Source: Yersinia kristensenii
GTDB lineage: Bacteria; Pseudomonadota; Gammaproteobacteria; Enterobacterales; Enterobacteriaceae
Length of the DNA: 64,000 nt
Assembly (NCBI RefSeq): GCF_900460525.1
Contig: NZ_UHIY01000001.1
Location: forward strand, 1,612,001 to 1,676,000
Direction of reading: 5' to 3'
In this document: in pieces, positions 18,867 to 29,415 of the stretch
Position numbering within the stretch: the stretch's first letter is position 1
Layout: the number at the start of each line of letters is the position of its first letter
Notes under the pieces: generated by a model
What the model saw: the letters and a program-made list of their open reading frames with translations, nothing else
Databases searched by the model: none
What the model was told of the DNA's origin: nothing
Made by a program: the position numbers and the translations under genes

Positions 18867-19694
18867 ATGAAAAAACGACAGGACAGCGGCAATATGATGC
18901 TTTGGTGGGGAAGTATCTTATTTACGAGTGGTATCCATGTTTCTCTGATATGGCTATTGAGTAACACATTTATGCTCCCGCCTTCGACAGAGGTCTCTCC
19001 TGTGGCAATGATGCTCGCCTTGTCGACAGAACCGGAATTTACTCAAAACTTGGAGCAAGACCCGGTGGTGGGGATAACTCAAAACATCAACGAGCCGATA
19101 GTCGAGCAGTTGGAAAACCAACCAGAAGATATCAGCGATATGCTGACCGCTCCCGAGCACTCTAATGCTTCATTGATTGTCGAAAGAAAAGTAGAAACCG
19201 CCAAAAAAGAGCCGACCAAAGTAAAGCGACTACAACAAAAAGTCATGACACCGCGCCAACCTATCAGCGAACCAATATCTGAAAGCCCCAGTAAACCTTC
19301 TGCGCCCGCAGCGGCAACCAGTACACCATTGTCTGGCGAAAGTCACCAAGTCGCGGCGGCCGCGAACAGTGATTCGGCACATAATCAAAAGAGTAAAATG
19401 AATTGGAAAAGCCGCTTACAAGGTCATTTGGCGGGGTTTAAACGCTATCCACTTAGCGCCAAAAAACAACGGCAACAAGGAACTGCGAGCATCCGTTTTG
19501 TGGTTAATACCGAGGGATATGTGCTATCCGCTAAACTGATTAAGAGCAGTGGGATTGCGGCTTTAGATCAAGAATCCTTGGCCATGATTAAACGCGCCCA
19601 ACCATTGCCCCAGCCCCCTGCCGGGTTGTTATCTAATGGGCAGGTAACATTGACTATGCCGATTGGTTTTGAACTCAAAAACAAAAGATGGTGA
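18867..19694 (+). CDS. hasB: TonB-like energy transducer HasB
   Basis: The 275-residue protein has one N-terminal membrane anchor (SILFTSGIHVSLIWLLSNTF), a periplasmic linker rich in Pro, Glu, Lys and Ser, and a C-terminal TonB domain (FKRYPLSAKKQRQQGTASIRF...LDQESLAMIKRAQPLPQPP). HasB couples the proton-motive force through ExbB/ExbD to HasR. The ATG at 18867 has only a distant AAAGGA (17 bp upstream); the Met at 18894 is an alternative start. It is the last gene of the has operon, 50 bp after hasE. The linker is less proline-dense than that of classical TonB. Confidence 0.92.
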   Translation: MKKRQDSGNMMLWWGSILFTSGIHVSLIWLLSNTFMLPPSTEVSPVAMMLALSTEPEFTQNLEQDPVVGITQNINEPIVEQLENQPEDISDMLTAPEHSNASLIVERKVETAKKEPTKVKRLQQKVMTPRQPISEPISESPSKPSAPAAATSTPLSGESHQVAAAANSDSAHNQKSKMNWKSRLQGHLAGFKRYPLSAKKQRQQGTASIRFVVNTEGYVLSAKLIKSSGIAALDQESLAMIKRAQPLPQPPAGLLSNGQVTLTMPIGFELKNKRW

Positions 19695-19734
19695 GTGCCG
19701 GAGGGTTACTTGAAACCATTTGGAGAAATAAAGG

Positions 19735-19761
19735 ATAAAAAACCGGGCATCGAGCCCGGTT
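19735..19761 (-). terminator. Terminator for the Lpd-like gene, also facing hasB
   Basis: AACCGGGC (19741-19748) and GCCCGGTT (19754-19761) form a perfect 8-bp stem with a 5-base loop. The T run lies on the minus-strand side, so it mainly ends the leftward transcript, but the stem also sits behind hasB. Confidence 0.85.
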
Positions 19762-19781
19762 GAATCAATCAGAACAGAATA

Positions 19782-21230
19782 TTATTCACCTGGGCAGCGC
19801 AAGCAACGCTCCGCCTCGTCAGTGCCCAGTTTTAACTTGGACTGCAAATCACGCAATGCCGTACGCAAACCTTCCTCAATGACGGGATGGTAGAACGGCA
19901 TATCCAGCATTTGATTGATGGTCATTTGCTGTTGATGTGCCCAAGCCAGCAGGTGTGCAATATGCTCGGCACCCGGCCCCATCATCTCGGCACCCAGGAA
20001 GCGACCGGTTCCCTGTTCGCCATAAACTCGCAAAATACCTTTGTTTTTCAGCATGACACGCGAACGGCCTTGGTTCTCAAAAGAGACTTCGCCGATTTCA
20101 AAACAACCGCAGGCACTGAATTTTTGCGACAACTCGCGGAAAGTAGAACCCACCATCGCGATTTGTGGATCAGAGAACACCACTGAAATTGCACTGCGGC
20201 GTAAACCCGGAACCACTTCAGGGAATCCGCCAGCATTCACCCCCGCAATACGGGCCTGATCACTGGCTTCATGCAGTAATGGCAATTGGTTACTGGCATC
20301 CCCGGCGATAAAGATATGTGGCACGCTAGTCTGCATTGTCAGCCGATCTGCTGGCGGAACACCGCGCTCATCAAGCTCCAGTGAGGTATTTTCCAACCCC
20401 AGTTTGTCGACATTCGGGCGGCGGCCAGTAGCGGCTAAAACATAATCCACCATGATTTCTTGGGGTGAGCTGGTCTCATCCAGATAGCGGATAAAGACTT
20501 TATCCCCTTCGCGCTGCATCACTTCAACTTTGACATCTGGATTGAGATAGAACTCTTCGCCCAGTGTTTTTGCCGCATAATTGCGCACAATGCTATCTGT
20601 CAGGGGGCCGACACCGCCACCCACGCCGAACATTTTGACTTGGACACCGAGCCGATGCAGTGCCTGCCCCAGTTCCAGCCCGATAACCCCAGGGCCGAAA
20701 ACCGCCACTGATTCGGGTAAGTCATCCCAGTTGAAAACGTCATCGTTGACGATAAGCCGATCACCCAGCTCATTCCAGGCGGCAGGCCAAGTTGGGCGAG
20801 AGCCGGTGGCAATCACAATACGCTGCGCAATAATCCGTGTGTGATCATCAACTTGTAGGGTGTTGTCATCGATAAAACGGGCATAACCCTGAATTTTGTC
20901 ATCCGCCGGAATATTATCGACACCTTCCAGCACAAAACCGACAAAACGGTCGCGTTCGCGCTTCACGCGATCCATCACTTCGCGGCCATTAATCAAGATA
21001 TTACCTTGTGGGTGGATACCAAAACCGGGCGCTTTTTCAATCTGATGCACAGCTTCAGCCGCGGCAATCAGCAGTTTGGATGGCATGCAACCAACGCGGG
21101 CACAGGTGGTGCCGTATTCGCCACCTTCAATCATCACCACATTGGGGGTCGACAGTTTGGCAGCGCGGTAAGCGCCAAGCCCGGCAGTACCGCCGCCAAT
21201 AACGGCGACATCAACGTTTAAGGTTTTCAT
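19782..21230 (-). CDS. Lpd-like pyridine nucleotide-disulfide oxidoreductase
   Basis: From the ATG at 21230 the product is 482 residues. The N-terminal FAD-binding GGGTAG fold is followed by CARVGCMPSK, the redox-active Cys-x4-Cys pair of dihydrolipoamide dehydrogenase/glutathione reductase enzymes, then a central NAD(P)-binding domain (GPGVIGLELG), the second FAD motif (HIFIAGDAS) and the dimer-domain His-Pro (FYHPVIEE). It is often annotated as dihydrolipoamide dehydrogenase, but no 2-oxo-acid dehydrogenase genes are near. It lies behind a peroxiredoxin-glutaredoxin gene, next to oxyR, so a role in peroxide or thiol reduction is more likely (inference). The unusual C-terminus is AERCLRCPGE, with two more cysteines. 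An ERIC separates it from prx. Confidence 0.85.
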   Translation of the reverse strand: MKTLNVDVAVIGGGTAGLGAYRAAKLSTPNVVMIEGGEYGTTCARVGCMPSKLLIAAAEAVHQIEKAPGFGIHPQGNILINGREVMDRVKRERDRFVGFVLEGVDNIPADDKIQGYARFIDDNTLQVDDHTRIIAQRIVIATGSRPTWPAAWNELGDRLIVNDDVFNWDDLPESVAVFGPGVIGLELGQALHRLGVQVKMFGVGGGVGPLTDSIVRNYAAKTLGEEFYLNPDVKVEVMQREGDKVFIRYLDETSSPQEIMVDYVLAATGRRPNVDKLGLENTSLELDERGVPPADRLTMQTSVPHIFIAGDASNQLPLLHEASDQARIAGVNAGGFPEVVPGLRRSAISVVFSDPQIAMVGSTFRELSQKFSACGCFEIGEVSFENQGRSRVMLKNKGILRVYGEQGTGRFLGAEMMGPGAEHIAHLLAWAHQQQMTINQMLDMPFYHPVIEEGLRTALRDLQSKLKLGTDEAERCLRCPGE

Positions 21231-21276
21231 GTCTGCTCCATCACAGGAAAAAAGGGTAGGCCGAAGCCTACCAAGC

Positions 21277-21401
<125 letters not shown>

Positions 21402-21429
21402 TAACTATATCTTCATTCTATTAATATTA

Positions 21430-22161
21430 TTAAGCAGATAAGTAATTTTCTAAATCATCACTGCCACCAATGTGGCGACCACCGATAAACACCTGTGGCA
21501 CAGTCCCGCGGCCGGTCACAGCCCGCAGACTGACAGTCGTTGCGTCTTTGCCCAGCACGATTTCTTCATACTGAATACCATGGTCTTGCAGCATTTGTTT
21601 GGCTTTGGCGCAGAATGGGCAGCCCGGTTTGGTAAAGATAGAAACAGATTCTTGTACTTTAAAATCAGGTGCCAGATATTTCAACATGGTGTCAGCATCA
21701 GAGACTTCAAACGGGTCGCCCGGCTTGTTTGGCTCTACAAACATTTTCTCAACCACGCCGTTGCGCACCAGCATGGAGTAACGCCATGAACGCGGCCCGA
21801 AGCCCAGATCTGCTTTCTCGACCAGCATATCCATGCCTTTGGTGAATTCACCGTTACCGTCTGGAATGAAAGTAATATTTTCAGCATGCTGATCGGCTTT
21901 CCAGGCATTCATCACGAAAGTATCATTGACTGACACACACAGAATGTTATCAACACCGTGCTGTTTAAATACACTGGCTAGTTCGTTATAACGCGGCAGA
22001 TGGCTGGAGGAACAGGTTGGGGTAAATGCGCCCGGCAGTGAAAACACGATGACGGTTTTATTGTTAAACAATTCATCGGTGGTGACATCAACCCATTGGT
22101 CGCCCTGGCGGGTATGGAAAGTCACTTGTGGGATTTTTTTACCTTCTTGACTAGTGAACAT
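21430..22161 (-). CDS. Peroxiredoxin-glutaredoxin fusion protein
   Basis: This 243-residue hybrid joins a Prx5-type peroxiredoxin (residues 1-165) to a glutaredoxin domain (170-243). The peroxidatic cysteine is Cys50 in [14 protein letters not shown]. The glutaredoxin active site is Cys181-Pro-Phe-Cys184, followed by the TVPQVFI cis-Pro glutathione site and GG.DDL. Proteins of this layout, such as Haemophilus influenzae PGdx, reduce peroxides with glutathione without needing separate glutaredoxin. It is transcribed divergently from oxyR, with an AAGGAG ribosome site, and the Lpd-like gene lies downstream on the same strand. OxyR control is expected from the shared intergenic site. Confidence 0.95.
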   Translation of the reverse strand: MFTSQEGKKIPQVTFHTRQGDQWVDVTTDELFNNKTVIVFSLPGAFTPTCSSSHLPRYNELASVFKQHGVDNILCVSVNDTFVMNAWKADQHAENITFIPDGNGEFTKGMDMLVEKADLGFGPRSWRYSMLVRNGVVEKMFVEPNKPGDPFEVSDADTMLKYLAPDFKVQESVSIFTKPGCPFCAKAKQMLQDHGIQYEEIVLGKDATTVSLRAVTGRGTVPQVFIGGRHIGGSDDLENYLSA

Positions 22162-22245
22162 CTGTAACTCCTTAATTAAAAGATAAAATATTTAAATTTT
22201 TCTGGGTATCTCTTCGTTGGAACACATTATTCATTTTATCACTTG

Positions 22246-22292
22246 ATAGTTCTAATCACTGGTTGCTATCTTATCTATCGTCAATGGCTATC
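22246..22292. promoter_or_regulatory. Probable OxyR binding region between prx-grx and oxyR
   Basis: The 147-bp divergent spacer contains ATAG (22246) followed by spaced CTAT blocks (22266, 22275, 22288), with CTATCG...CTATCATAAAG resembling the autoregulatory oxyR promoter of E. coli. OxyR recognises ATAG/CTAT elements spaced by about a helical turn. The site would serve both divergent genes. Confidence 0.6.
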
Positions 22293-22308
22293 ATAAAGCG
22301 GAGCACCG

Positions 22309-23241
22309 ATGAATATTCGTGATTTAGAATACCTGGTGGCGCTGGCTGAATTCAGGCATTTCCGGCGCGCCGCCGACTCTTGTCATGTCAGCCAGCCCAC
22401 ATTAAGTGGACAGATTCGTAAATTGGAAGATGAGCTGGGCGTGATGTTGTTAGAGCGCACTAGCCGTAAGGTACTGTTTACGCAGGCTGGATTACTGCTG
22501 GTGGAGCAAGCCAGAACAGTATTGCGGGAAGTGAAAGTGCTCAAAGAAATGGCCAGTTTGCAGGGTGAGAGTATGTCTGGCCCGCTGCATATTGGGCTGA
22601 TTCCTACTGTTGGGCCATATCTATTACCGCAAATCATTCCTATGTTGCATCAAACATTCCCGAAACTGGAAATGTATCTGCATGAAGCGCAAACCCAAAA
22701 TCTTCTGGCCCAGTTGGATAGCGGCAAACTCGATTGCGCTATTCTGGCATTGGTCAAAGAGACCGAGGCTTTTATTGAAGTTCCACTGTTTGATGAGCCG
22801 ATGCAACTGGCGATTTATGCTGATCATCCTTGGGCTGATCGTGACAAGGTACAGATGCATGAACTGGCAGGTGAGAAATTACTGATGCTGGAAGATGGTC
22901 ACTGTTTGCGTGATCAAGCAATGGGTTTTTGCTTCCAGGCGGGTGCTGAAGAAGATACGCATTTCCGCGCCACCAGTTTGGAAACGCTACGCAACATGGT
23001 TGCAGCGGGCAGCGGAATTACATTATTGCCATCACTGGCAGTCCCGAATGAAAGAAAGCGCGACGGTGTTTGTTATCTGGAATGCTACAAACCCGTACCC
23101 AAGCGCACCATTGCGTTGGTGTACCGCCCCGGTTCCCCATTGCGTGGCCGCTATGAGCAACTTGCCGAGGCGATACGTGAACACATGCAACCGCGCATGA
23201 ATCCAGCGGCTATTAACCAAAAGCTAGAACAGGCGGTTTAA
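22309..23241 (+). CDS. oxyR: Hydrogen peroxide-sensing LysR regulator OxyR
   Basis: The 310-residue product (E. coli 305) has the LysR N-terminal HTH ([38 protein letters not shown]) and the effector domain with the redox pair Cys199 and Cys208 at the same positions as in E. coli. Peroxide oxidises these to a disulfide and turns on catalase, peroxiredoxin and similar genes. A GGAG ribosome site lies before the ATG at 22309. The 3' end overlaps the convergent sthA by 18 bp. The upstream neighbour is a peroxide-reducing enzyme rather than argH as in E. coli. Confidence 0.98.
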   Translation: MNIRDLEYLVALAEFRHFRRAADSCHVSQPTLSGQIRKLEDELGVMLLERTSRKVLFTQAGLLLVEQARTVLREVKVLKEMASLQGESMSGPLHIGLIPTVGPYLLPQIIPMLHQTFPKLEMYLHEAQTQNLLAQLDSGKLDCAILALVKETEAFIEVPLFDEPMQLAIYADHPWADRDKVQMHELAGEKLLMLEDGHCLRDQAMGFCFQAGAEEDTHFRATSLETLRNMVAAGSGITLLPSLAVPNERKRDGVCYLECYKPVPKRTIALVYRPGSPLRGRYEQLAEAIREHMQPRMNPAAINQKLEQAV

Positions 23242-24624
23242 TCCATTGAGCGCCGCCACGCGGTAAGCTTCCGCCATGGTCGGGTAGTTGAAGGTAGTAT
23301 TAACGAAATATTCGATAGTATTACCTTCTCCTTTTTGTTCCATGATGGCCTGCCCGATGTGGATAATTTCTGCCGCACGCTCACCAAAGCAATGAATACC
23401 AAGGATCTGTTTGGTCTCGCGATGGAACAGAATTTTCAAACTGCCGGTATCCATGCCCACGATTTGCGCCCGTGCGAGGTGTTTAAATTGCGCCCGGCCA
23501 ACCTCGTAGGGCACTTTCATTGCAGTCAAGTCCTGCTCAGTTTTACCCACCGAGCTGATTTCCGGAATGGTATAAATACCGGTGGGAATATCCTCGATCA
23601 GGTGAGTATTCGCTTCGCCTTTTATCATCGCCTGCGCCGCGATTCGCCCTTGGTCATAAGCCGCCGAGGCCAGACTTGGGTAGCCAATAACATCGCCCAC
23701 CGCGTACACATGGGGCAGTGCCGTTTGGTACATGCTGTTGACTTTCAACAAGCCCCGGCTATCGGCTTCCAGCCCAATATTTTCCAGCCCTAAACCACTG
23801 GTATTACCGGTGCGCCCATTGGCATACAGCAAGCAGTCCGCTTTGACTTTTTTGCCAGATTTAAGATGGACAATAACCCCATCAACCGTCCCCTCAATCT
23901 GCTCAAACTCTTCGTTATGGCGGATAACCACGCCGTTATTCCAGAAGTGGTAAGAGAGGGCATCTGACATTTCCTGATCGAGGAAAGCCAAAAGGCGGTC
24001 GCGGGTATTGATTAAGTCAACCTTGACACTCAAACCACGGAAAATTGACGCATATTCACAGCCAATAACCCCCGCGCCATAGATAATGACGTGTTGTGGT
24101 TCATGACTGAGTTGTAAAATGGTGTCACTGTCGTAAATACGTTCGTGGGTAAAATCTACGTTTGCTGGGCGATAAGGGCGTGAGCCCGTCGCTATCACGA
24201 TGTTTTCGGCTCGCAGTGTATCGTTGGTGCCGTCGGCATAACACACATTGATAGTATTGGCGTCTATGAAGCTGGCATCACCGGAGAACATTTGGCAGTG
24301 ATTGCGATCATAAAAACCTTGGCGCATACGGGTTTGCTGGTTAATAACGCGGTCCGCATGGTTTAAGATATCGGCAAAAGAAGAACTGATGGTTCTGGAA
24401 TTGTCGCTGTAGAGTGGATTTTGGTTGAACTCGATAATACGGCTAACGGCATGGCGCAAAGCTTTGGAAGGGATGGTGCCCCAATGGGTGCAGCCCCCGC
24501 CCACATTATTATACCGTTCAATCACGGCAACGCGGGCACCTTGCTTGACCAGCCCCATAGCGGCACCTTCACCGCCAGGACCCGAGCCAATAACAATGGC
24601 ATCAAAATGGAAGTGCTGTTGCAT
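23224..24624 (-). CDS. sthA: Soluble pyridine nucleotide transhydrogenase
   Basis: The 466-residue product has the same length as E. coli SthA (UdhA). It is a soluble flavoprotein that transfers hydride between NADPH and NAD+, adjusting the cofactor balance. The FAD-binding [10 protein letters not shown] motif is followed by [18 protein letters not shown]. Only one Cys is present where disulfide reductases have the C-x4-C pair, which separates SthA from Lpd and glutathione reductase. The second nucleotide site is [12 protein letters not shown]. It converges on and overlaps oxyR by 18 bp, so both stop codons are inside the other gene. Confidence 0.97.
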   Translation of the reverse strand: MQQHFHFDAIVIGSGPGGEGAAMGLVKQGARVAVIERYNNVGGGCTHWGTIPSKALRHAVSRIIEFNQNPLYSDNSRTISSSFADILNHADRVINQQTRMRQGFYDRNHCQMFSGDASFIDANTINVCYADGTNDTLRAENIVIATGSRPYRPANVDFTHERIYDSDTILQLSHEPQHVIIYGAGVIGCEYASIFRGLSVKVDLINTRDRLLAFLDQEMSDALSYHFWNNGVVIRHNEEFEQIEGTVDGVIVHLKSGKKVKADCLLYANGRTGNTSGLGLENIGLEADSRGLLKVNSMYQTALPHVYAVGDVIGYPSLASAAYDQGRIAAQAMIKGEANTHLIEDIPTGIYTIPEISSVGKTEQDLTAMKVPYEVGRAQFKHLARAQIVGMDTGSLKILFHRETKQILGIHCFGERAAEIIHIGQAIMEQKGEGNTIEYFVNTTFNYPTMAEAYRVAALNGLNRLF

Positions 24625-24841
24625 GTAGGAGAGACCTATTTTTATACAAAATTACAACGCCACATTAACATCATCCCAAGTATAACCCAATCAACAATGG
24701 GTAAATCACCGTGATGTCTGCTGTAAAATGGTAATTCCATATTGGGATGATACGTTTGTATAACGGTTGTTACTATAAAGTTTGGTATATTGCTGACTAT
24801 ATGTCTTAGATTGAGAAATTGGATATCCCTTGGGTACGATT

Positions 24842-25474
24842 ATGGGCGTCAGAGCACAACAAAAAGAGCGGACTCGTCGTTCCCTTATCGAAGCGGCGTT
24901 TAGCCAATTGAGTGCTGAGCGGAGTTTTGCCAGCCTAAGCTTGCGGGAAGTCTCCCGTGAGGCGGGTATCGCACCGACTTCTTTTTACCGGCATTTCCGT
25001 GATGTAGACGAACTTGGGCTGACAATGGTCGATGAAAGCGGCCTGATGTTGCGCCAACTTATGCGGCAAGCTCGTCAGCGGATTGCTAAGGGCGGCAGTG
25101 TTATCCGCACTTCAGTATCTACATTTATGGAGTTTATCGGTAATAATCCTAATGCATTCCGCTTATTGCTGCGGGAACGTTCTGGGACTTCCGCTGCATT
25201 TCGTGCGGCAGTTGCGCGTGAAATTCAGCATTTTATTGCCGAACTGGCCGACTACCTCGAGCTGGAAAACCACATGCCGCGCAGCTTCACTGAAGCTCAA
25301 GCTGAGGCCATGGTCACAATTGTCTTCAGTGCGGGTGCCGAAGTACTGGACGTCGATATCGAACAACGGCGACAGTTAGAGGAACGCTTAGTTTTACAAC
25401 TGCGGATGATCTCCAAGGGCGCTTATTATTGGTATCGTCGCGAACAGGAAAAGCTGGCAGTGTCCCGTGCTTAA
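24842..25474 (+). CDS. fabR: TetR-family repressor of unsaturated fatty acid synthesis FabR
   Basis: From the ATG at 24842 the product is 210 residues and starts [20 protein letters not shown], nearly identical to E. coli FabR. A TTG four codons earlier is also open but less likely. The N-terminal TetR HTH ([24 protein letters not shown]) binds fabA/fabB promoters, where FabR represses in response to the unsaturated/saturated acyl balance. yijD follows after 19 bp with its own ribosome site, so the two probably form an operon. Confidence 0.97.
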   Translation: MGVRAQQKERTRRSLIEAAFSQLSAERSFASLSLREVSREAGIAPTSFYRHFRDVDELGLTMVDESGLMLRQLMRQARQRIAKGGSVIRTSVSTFMEFIGNNPNAFRLLLRERSGTSAAFRAAVAREIQHFIAELADYLELENHMPRSFTEAQAEAMVTIVFSAGAEVLDVDIEQRRQLEERLVLQLRMISKGAYYWYRREQEKLAVSRA

Positions 25475-25493
25475 TAAGGAAAAGGTAAGGAAA

Positions 25494-25937
25494 ATGTTGG
25501 AACAATCGTGCTCTGAAAAGCCGTCTGGCTCTGAAAAACAGTCTCACCGTGAAACCGGTACGTTGCTGCTGGCCTTGATTACCGGGTTGGCAATAAACGG
25601 CTCATTTAACGCGTTATTCAGTGGATTTGTCCCTTTTTCAATCTTTCCGCTGCTGGCATTAATTTTGGCGGTTTATTGTCTGCATCAGCGCTATCTCAAT
25701 TTTGCTATGCCGCAAGGCCTGCCCGTGCTAGCGGGTGCGTGTTTCTTACTTGGCATTCTGGTGTATAGCGCGATTGTGCGGGTTGAGCATCCGGCGATTG
25801 GCTCTAACTTTGTTCCTTCTATTTTGAGTGTGGTGTTGGTGTTTTGGATTCTATTTAAACTGAAAGCGCGTAAATCGATGCAGACAGATATCAATGCTGA
25901 TGTTGGCACAGATACAGATAATCAGCAGGCGCAGTAA
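25494..25937 (+). CDS. yijD: YijD family inner-membrane protein (DUF1422)
   Basis: This 147-residue membrane protein has about four hydrophobic helices ([71 protein letters not shown]). It resembles E. coli YijD (119 aa), with extra charged N- and C-terminal tails; the C-tail is Asp/Gln-rich. The function is unknown. Linkage to fabR is conserved in Enterobacterales. The ATG at 25494 follows AAGGTAAGGA. The GTG at 25467, overlapping fabR, is a less likely start. Confidence 0.92.
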   Translation: MLEQSCSEKPSGSEKQSHRETGTLLLALITGLAINGSFNALFSGFVPFSIFPLLALILAVYCLHQRYLNFAMPQGLPVLAGACFLLGILVYSAIVRVEHPAIGSNFVPSILSVVLVFWILFKLKARKSMQTDINADVGTDTDNQQAQ

Positions 25938-25965
25938 CTTTTTCTGTTCACCAAATCCCCAAATT

Positions 25966-25997
25966 AAAAGGGCAACATCGCGTTGCCCTTTTGTTTG
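25966..25997. terminator. Bidirectional terminator between yijD and trmA
   Basis: AAAAGGGCAAC (25966-25976) pairs with GTTGCCCTTTT (25982-25992) around ATCGC. A/T runs on both sides let it end both converging transcripts. Confidence 0.9.
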
Positions 25998-26017
25998 TCT
26001 CTGATTGCCGCTTTTCG

Positions 26018-27121
26018 TCAGCCTCTTTTTTCCAACAAAACCCCACATTCCATATGATGGGTGTATGGGAATTGATCAAATAGTGCTAATCGGCTGATTT
26101 TATGAGTGTGTTGTAGCTGTTCCAGATTGGCGCACAGGGTCTCTGGGTTACAGGAGATATAAAGGATGCGTGGGTAAGCTTGTACCAACTTGACGGTTTC
26201 ATCATCCAACCCACTGCGCGGTGGATCGACAAATATGGTTTCGCAGTTATAGCTACTTAAATCAATATATTTCAATCGGTTGAACTCACGAACACCTTGC
26301 ATGGCTTGGGTGAATTCTTCTGCGGACATGCGGATAATTTGCACGTTATCGATATGATTAGCAGCAATGTTGTATTGCGCCGCCGCCACTGACGGTTTGG
26401 CAATTTCAGTCGCTAATACGCGCTCAAAATTACGTGCCAATGCCAGGGAGAAATTACCATTGCCACAATAGAGCTCCAATAAATCGCCGCTGGCATGTTG
26501 GGTGACATCAATCGCCCACTCCAACATATGAATATTCACCGCAGCATTAGGTTGGGTGAAGCTATTCTCAACCTGACGATAAATCATCTCACGCCCGGCA
26601 ACCGGCAGCACTTCGTCGATATAGTCGTGATCCAGCATGATTTTGGTTTTTGACGCCCGCCCAATCAGTTGAAGATCAAAGCCTTGTTCACGCAATTGGT
26701 CACGCAGTTCCCGTGCTTTTTGCTGCCATTCTTCATCTAATGGACGGTGATACAACAAAGATGCGATCAGCTTGCCGCTCAAAGTCGATAAGTAATCAAT
26801 CTGGAACAGTTTGCGCCGTAAAATCGGCTCTGCCCTGATGGCGGTCATCAGCACGCTCATCAGACGATTAATTAACAGACTGGCCACCGGGAATTGCTCA
26901 ACTCGGATTCGCTGCTTGGTCTGTTGGTCAAACATGATGTGGTACAAGTCATCGTCATCATGCCAAACGCGGAACTCGGCTCTCATACGGTAATGCTGAG
27001 CGGGAGAACGAAATACTTGTGGATCAGGGGCTTGAAACGGCGACATCATCGCCTGAAGACGGGCAGATTTTTCTGCCAATTGGTGCTCGTAGCCGTCAGT
27101 CGGCAGGATGTCAGGAGTCAT
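26018..27121 (-). CDS. trmA: tRNA (uracil-5-)-methyltransferase
   Basis: The 367-residue product (E. coli 366) starts [26 protein letters not shown] at the ATG at 27121; an upstream in-frame start four codons earlier is not homologous. TrmA makes the universal T54 of the tRNA T-loop using S-adenosylmethionine, and it also touches tmRNA. Visible are the SAM motif [15 protein letters not shown], the [10 protein letters not shown] motif and the catalytic cysteine in YISCNPETL. The order yijD-trmA-btuB matches E. coli. Confidence 0.98.
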   Translation of the reverse strand: MTPDILPTDGYEHQLAEKSARLQAMMSPFQAPDPQVFRSPAQHYRMRAEFRVWHDDDDLYHIMFDQQTKQRIRVEQFPVASLLINRLMSVLMTAIRAEPILRRKLFQIDYLSTLSGKLIASLLYHRPLDEEWQQKARELRDQLREQGFDLQLIGRASKTKIMLDHDYIDEVLPVAGREMIYRQVENSFTQPNAAVNIHMLEWAIDVTQHASGDLLELYCGNGNFSLALARNFERVLATEIAKPSVAAAQYNIAANHIDNVQIIRMSAEEFTQAMQGVREFNRLKYIDLSSYNCETIFVDPPRSGLDDETVKLVQAYPRILYISCNPETLCANLEQLQHTHKISRLALFDQFPYTHHMECGVLLEKRG

Positions 27122-27263
27122 GTTTCTTCTCATCTGTACAGATAAAAAAGGTTTATTGCAGCGGATTGTAGGGAAAGTAGCTCTGATGTCCAGTTTTGTC
27201 GTTTAATTAATTTGTTCCATGAATGGAAGTCTAGACATCTATTTTACTTGATCGTAACATTGC

Positions 27264-27450
27264 CGTCCGGCCTCAAGCTGTTACTTAAACACTTAAGAGT
27301 TAAAAGGGAATCCGGTGTAAATCCGGAGCTGACGCGCAGCGGTAAGGGGATGTTACGGCGATAGGTTTCAACCAGACACTGTCCGAAAAGACGGGAAGTC
27401 ATCGCCCGCTCTGTATAGCAGAGATCCCAAGCCCGAAGACCTGCCGGTAT
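27264..27450 (+). promoter_or_regulatory. Cobalamin riboswitch aptamer upstream of btuB
   Basis: The leader shows the conserved core AGGGAATCCGGTGTAAATCCGG, then GCTGACGCGCAGCGGTAAG (27330s), AGACGGGAAGTCATC and the B12 box AGCCCGAAGACCTGCCGG (27430-27447). Block order and spacing match the btuB leader of E. coli. Adenosylcobalamin binding lowers btuB expression. Confidence 0.95.
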
Positions 27451-27499
27451 CACGTCGCAATATTCATGGTCGTCGCGTAATACCGGCCATGGCACTGCG

Positions 27500-27529
27500 G
27501 CATCCGCTATTTGAGTTTGGATGCTTTTC
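27500..27529 (+). promoter_or_regulatory. btuB expression-platform hairpin that hides the ribosome site
   Basis: GCATCC (27500-27505) pairs with GGATGC (27519-27524), followed by TTTTCTA and the btuB ATG at 27532. The 3' arm GGATGC is the only ribosome-site-like sequence before the start, so the hairpin should block translation when formed, as in E. coli btuB. Confidence 0.8.
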
Positions 27530-27531
27530 TA

Positions 27532-29415
27532 ATGACAATTAAAAAATACACGCTGCTCACAGCCCTCTCTGTGACAGCCTTTTCTGGTTGGGCGCAAGAC
27601 AACACCACCACCGGCAATAATAAAGACGAAATGGTGGTCACTGCCGGTCGTTTCAAACAACCGATTTCTACAGTATTGGCACCTGCCGATGTGGTCACTC
27701 GCGATGACATTGAGCGCTGGCAGACAAAAAGTCTTAATGAAGTCATGCGCCGCTTGCCTGGTGTGGATATTGCTCAGATGGGAGGATTGGGTCAGGGTTC
27801 TTCTATGTATATCCGTGGTACGGAAGCGCGCCATGTGCTTATCTTGATTGATGGTATCCCACTGGCTCGCACCGGTATCGTCAATAGTGTCAATCTCGAT
27901 CAAATCCCGATCTCCTTGGTGCAGCGGATTGAGTATATCCGTGGACCGCGCTCGGCGGTGTATGGCTCTGGTGCAATTGGTGGCGTCATTAACGTGATTA
28001 CGCAAACAGACCAGGAAGGTGCACAGATTAATGCCGGCGTCGGCTCTAAAGGCTATCAGCAATATGATGGTAGTGTTCGCCAGCGCTTTGGTGACACCTT
28101 AGCTACACTGGCGGGCGGATATCAAACCACCAATGGCTATAACATCAGACCTGACTCGCCAAATCCAATTGATAGTGATCGCGACGGTTTTCGCAATAAA
28201 AACTTCTGGGCAGGGTTGGAACATCAGTTTAACCAAGAGATCTCCGGCTTTGTTAGAGGTTATGGTTATACCAACAATACTGATTATGATATTGGCGGTT
28301 TGTCGTCCCCTGCATACAGCGGCGATGAAGAGCGGTTATATAATCATACTTATGATGCAGGGCTGCGTTATGCATCGGGTGCCTACTCTTCCCAATTAAT
28401 CGGTAGCTATCAGAAATATAAGGATTATAACTTTAGCAGCCAATATGGCCGCTATGGTGTGGCGACCACACTGGATAATATGGACCAGCGGAATGTGCAA
28501 TGGGGTAACACTTACAGCTTTGAAAGTGGAACACTGAGCGCGGGCCTTGACTGGCAACAGCAGCGCCTGACCTCATCTAACCAAACTATCTCAGATACTT
28601 ATAAGAGAGATAACACCGGTCTATATCTCAGTGGGCAGCAAAAACTCGGCGAAGTCACGCTGGAAGCCTCTGGCCGTGGGGATAAAGATGAGCAATTCGG
28701 TTGGCATGAAACATGGCAAACTGCGGCAGGCTGGGAGTTTGTTCCCGACTATCGTGTGACCTTATCCTACGGCACGGGCTTCCTGGCACCCTCTTTGGGC
28801 CAGCAATATGGTTCACAGCGCTTTGATATTATATCCAACAGCGACCTTAAGCCGGAAGAATCCCGCCAATGGGAAGCCGGTTTAGAAGGGGTGAGCGGGC
28901 CACTTGATTGGCGTTTGTCTGCTTATCACAACAAAATTGAAAACCTGATTGATTACTCCTTTGATAATTCAACATTCAAAGGACATTACTACAATGTCAA
29001 TTCTGCGACGATAAAAGGTGTGGAATGGACGGGAAATCTCACTACCGGCATATTTACGCACGCGGTCACATTGCAATATATTGACCCACGTAATGATTCG
29101 AATAATGAGGTATTAGCTCGCCGCTCTAAGCAACAGGCCAAGTATCAGTTAGATTGGACGATGTTCAACCTTGATATGGACGTTTCTTATCAGTATTACG
29201 GCAAACGTTATGACAATATCTCTTCGATTTATAACCCGACTCAGCGCGAATTGTCGAGTTATAGCACCGTAGACGTTTCAGCTGGTTATCCGGTTACTTC
29301 TCATCTCACAGTTCGTGGTAGAATTGCTAACCTGTTTGATAAAGAATACGAAACGGCTTATGGCTATAAAACCGCTGGACGAGAGTATTACCTCACAGGA
29401 AGTTACAACTTCTAA
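27532..29415 (+). CDS. btuB: Vitamin B12 outer-membrane receptor BtuB
   Basis: The 627-residue TonB-dependent transporter (E. coli 614) has a signal peptide (KKYTLLTALSVTAFSGWAQD), a TonB box (DEMVVTAGR), a plug (LNEVMRRLPGVDIAQMGGLGQGSSMYIRGTEARHVLILIDG), calcium-loop aspartates (DSDRDG) and a barrel ending REYYLTGSYNF with a terminal Phe. It imports cobalamin, needed by the MetH encoded in this window. The ATG at 27532 matches the riboswitch design; an open frame from TTG 27511 is upstream. The 3' end overlaps murI by 56 bp. Confidence 0.97.
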   Translation: MTIKKYTLLTALSVTAFSGWAQDNTTTGNNKDEMVVTAGRFKQPISTVLAPADVVTRDDIERWQTKSLNEVMRRLPGVDIAQMGGLGQGSSMYIRGTEARHVLILIDGIPLARTGIVNSVNLDQIPISLVQRIEYIRGPRSAVYGSGAIGGVINVITQTDQEGAQINAGVGSKGYQQYDGSVRQRFGDTLATLAGGYQTTNGYNIRPDSPNPIDSDRDGFRNKNFWAGLEHQFNQEISGFVRGYGYTNNTDYDIGGLSSPAYSGDEERLYNHTYDAGLRYASGAYSSQLIGSYQKYKDYNFSSQYGRYGVATTLDNMDQRNVQWGNTYSFESGTLSAGLDWQQQRLTSSNQTISDTYKRDNTGLYLSGQQKLGEVTLEASGRGDKDEQFGWHETWQTAAGWEFVPDYRVTLSYGTGFLAPSLGQQYGSQRFDIISNSDLKPEESRQWEAGLEGVSGPLDWRLSAYHNKIENLIDYSFDNSTFKGHYYNVNSATIKGVEWTGNLTTGIFTHAVTLQYIDPRNDSNNEVLARRSKQQAKYQLDWTMFNLDMDVSYQYYGKRYDNISSIYNPTQRELSSYSTVDVSAGYPVTSHLTVRGRIANLFDKEYETAYGYKTAGREYYLTGSYNF

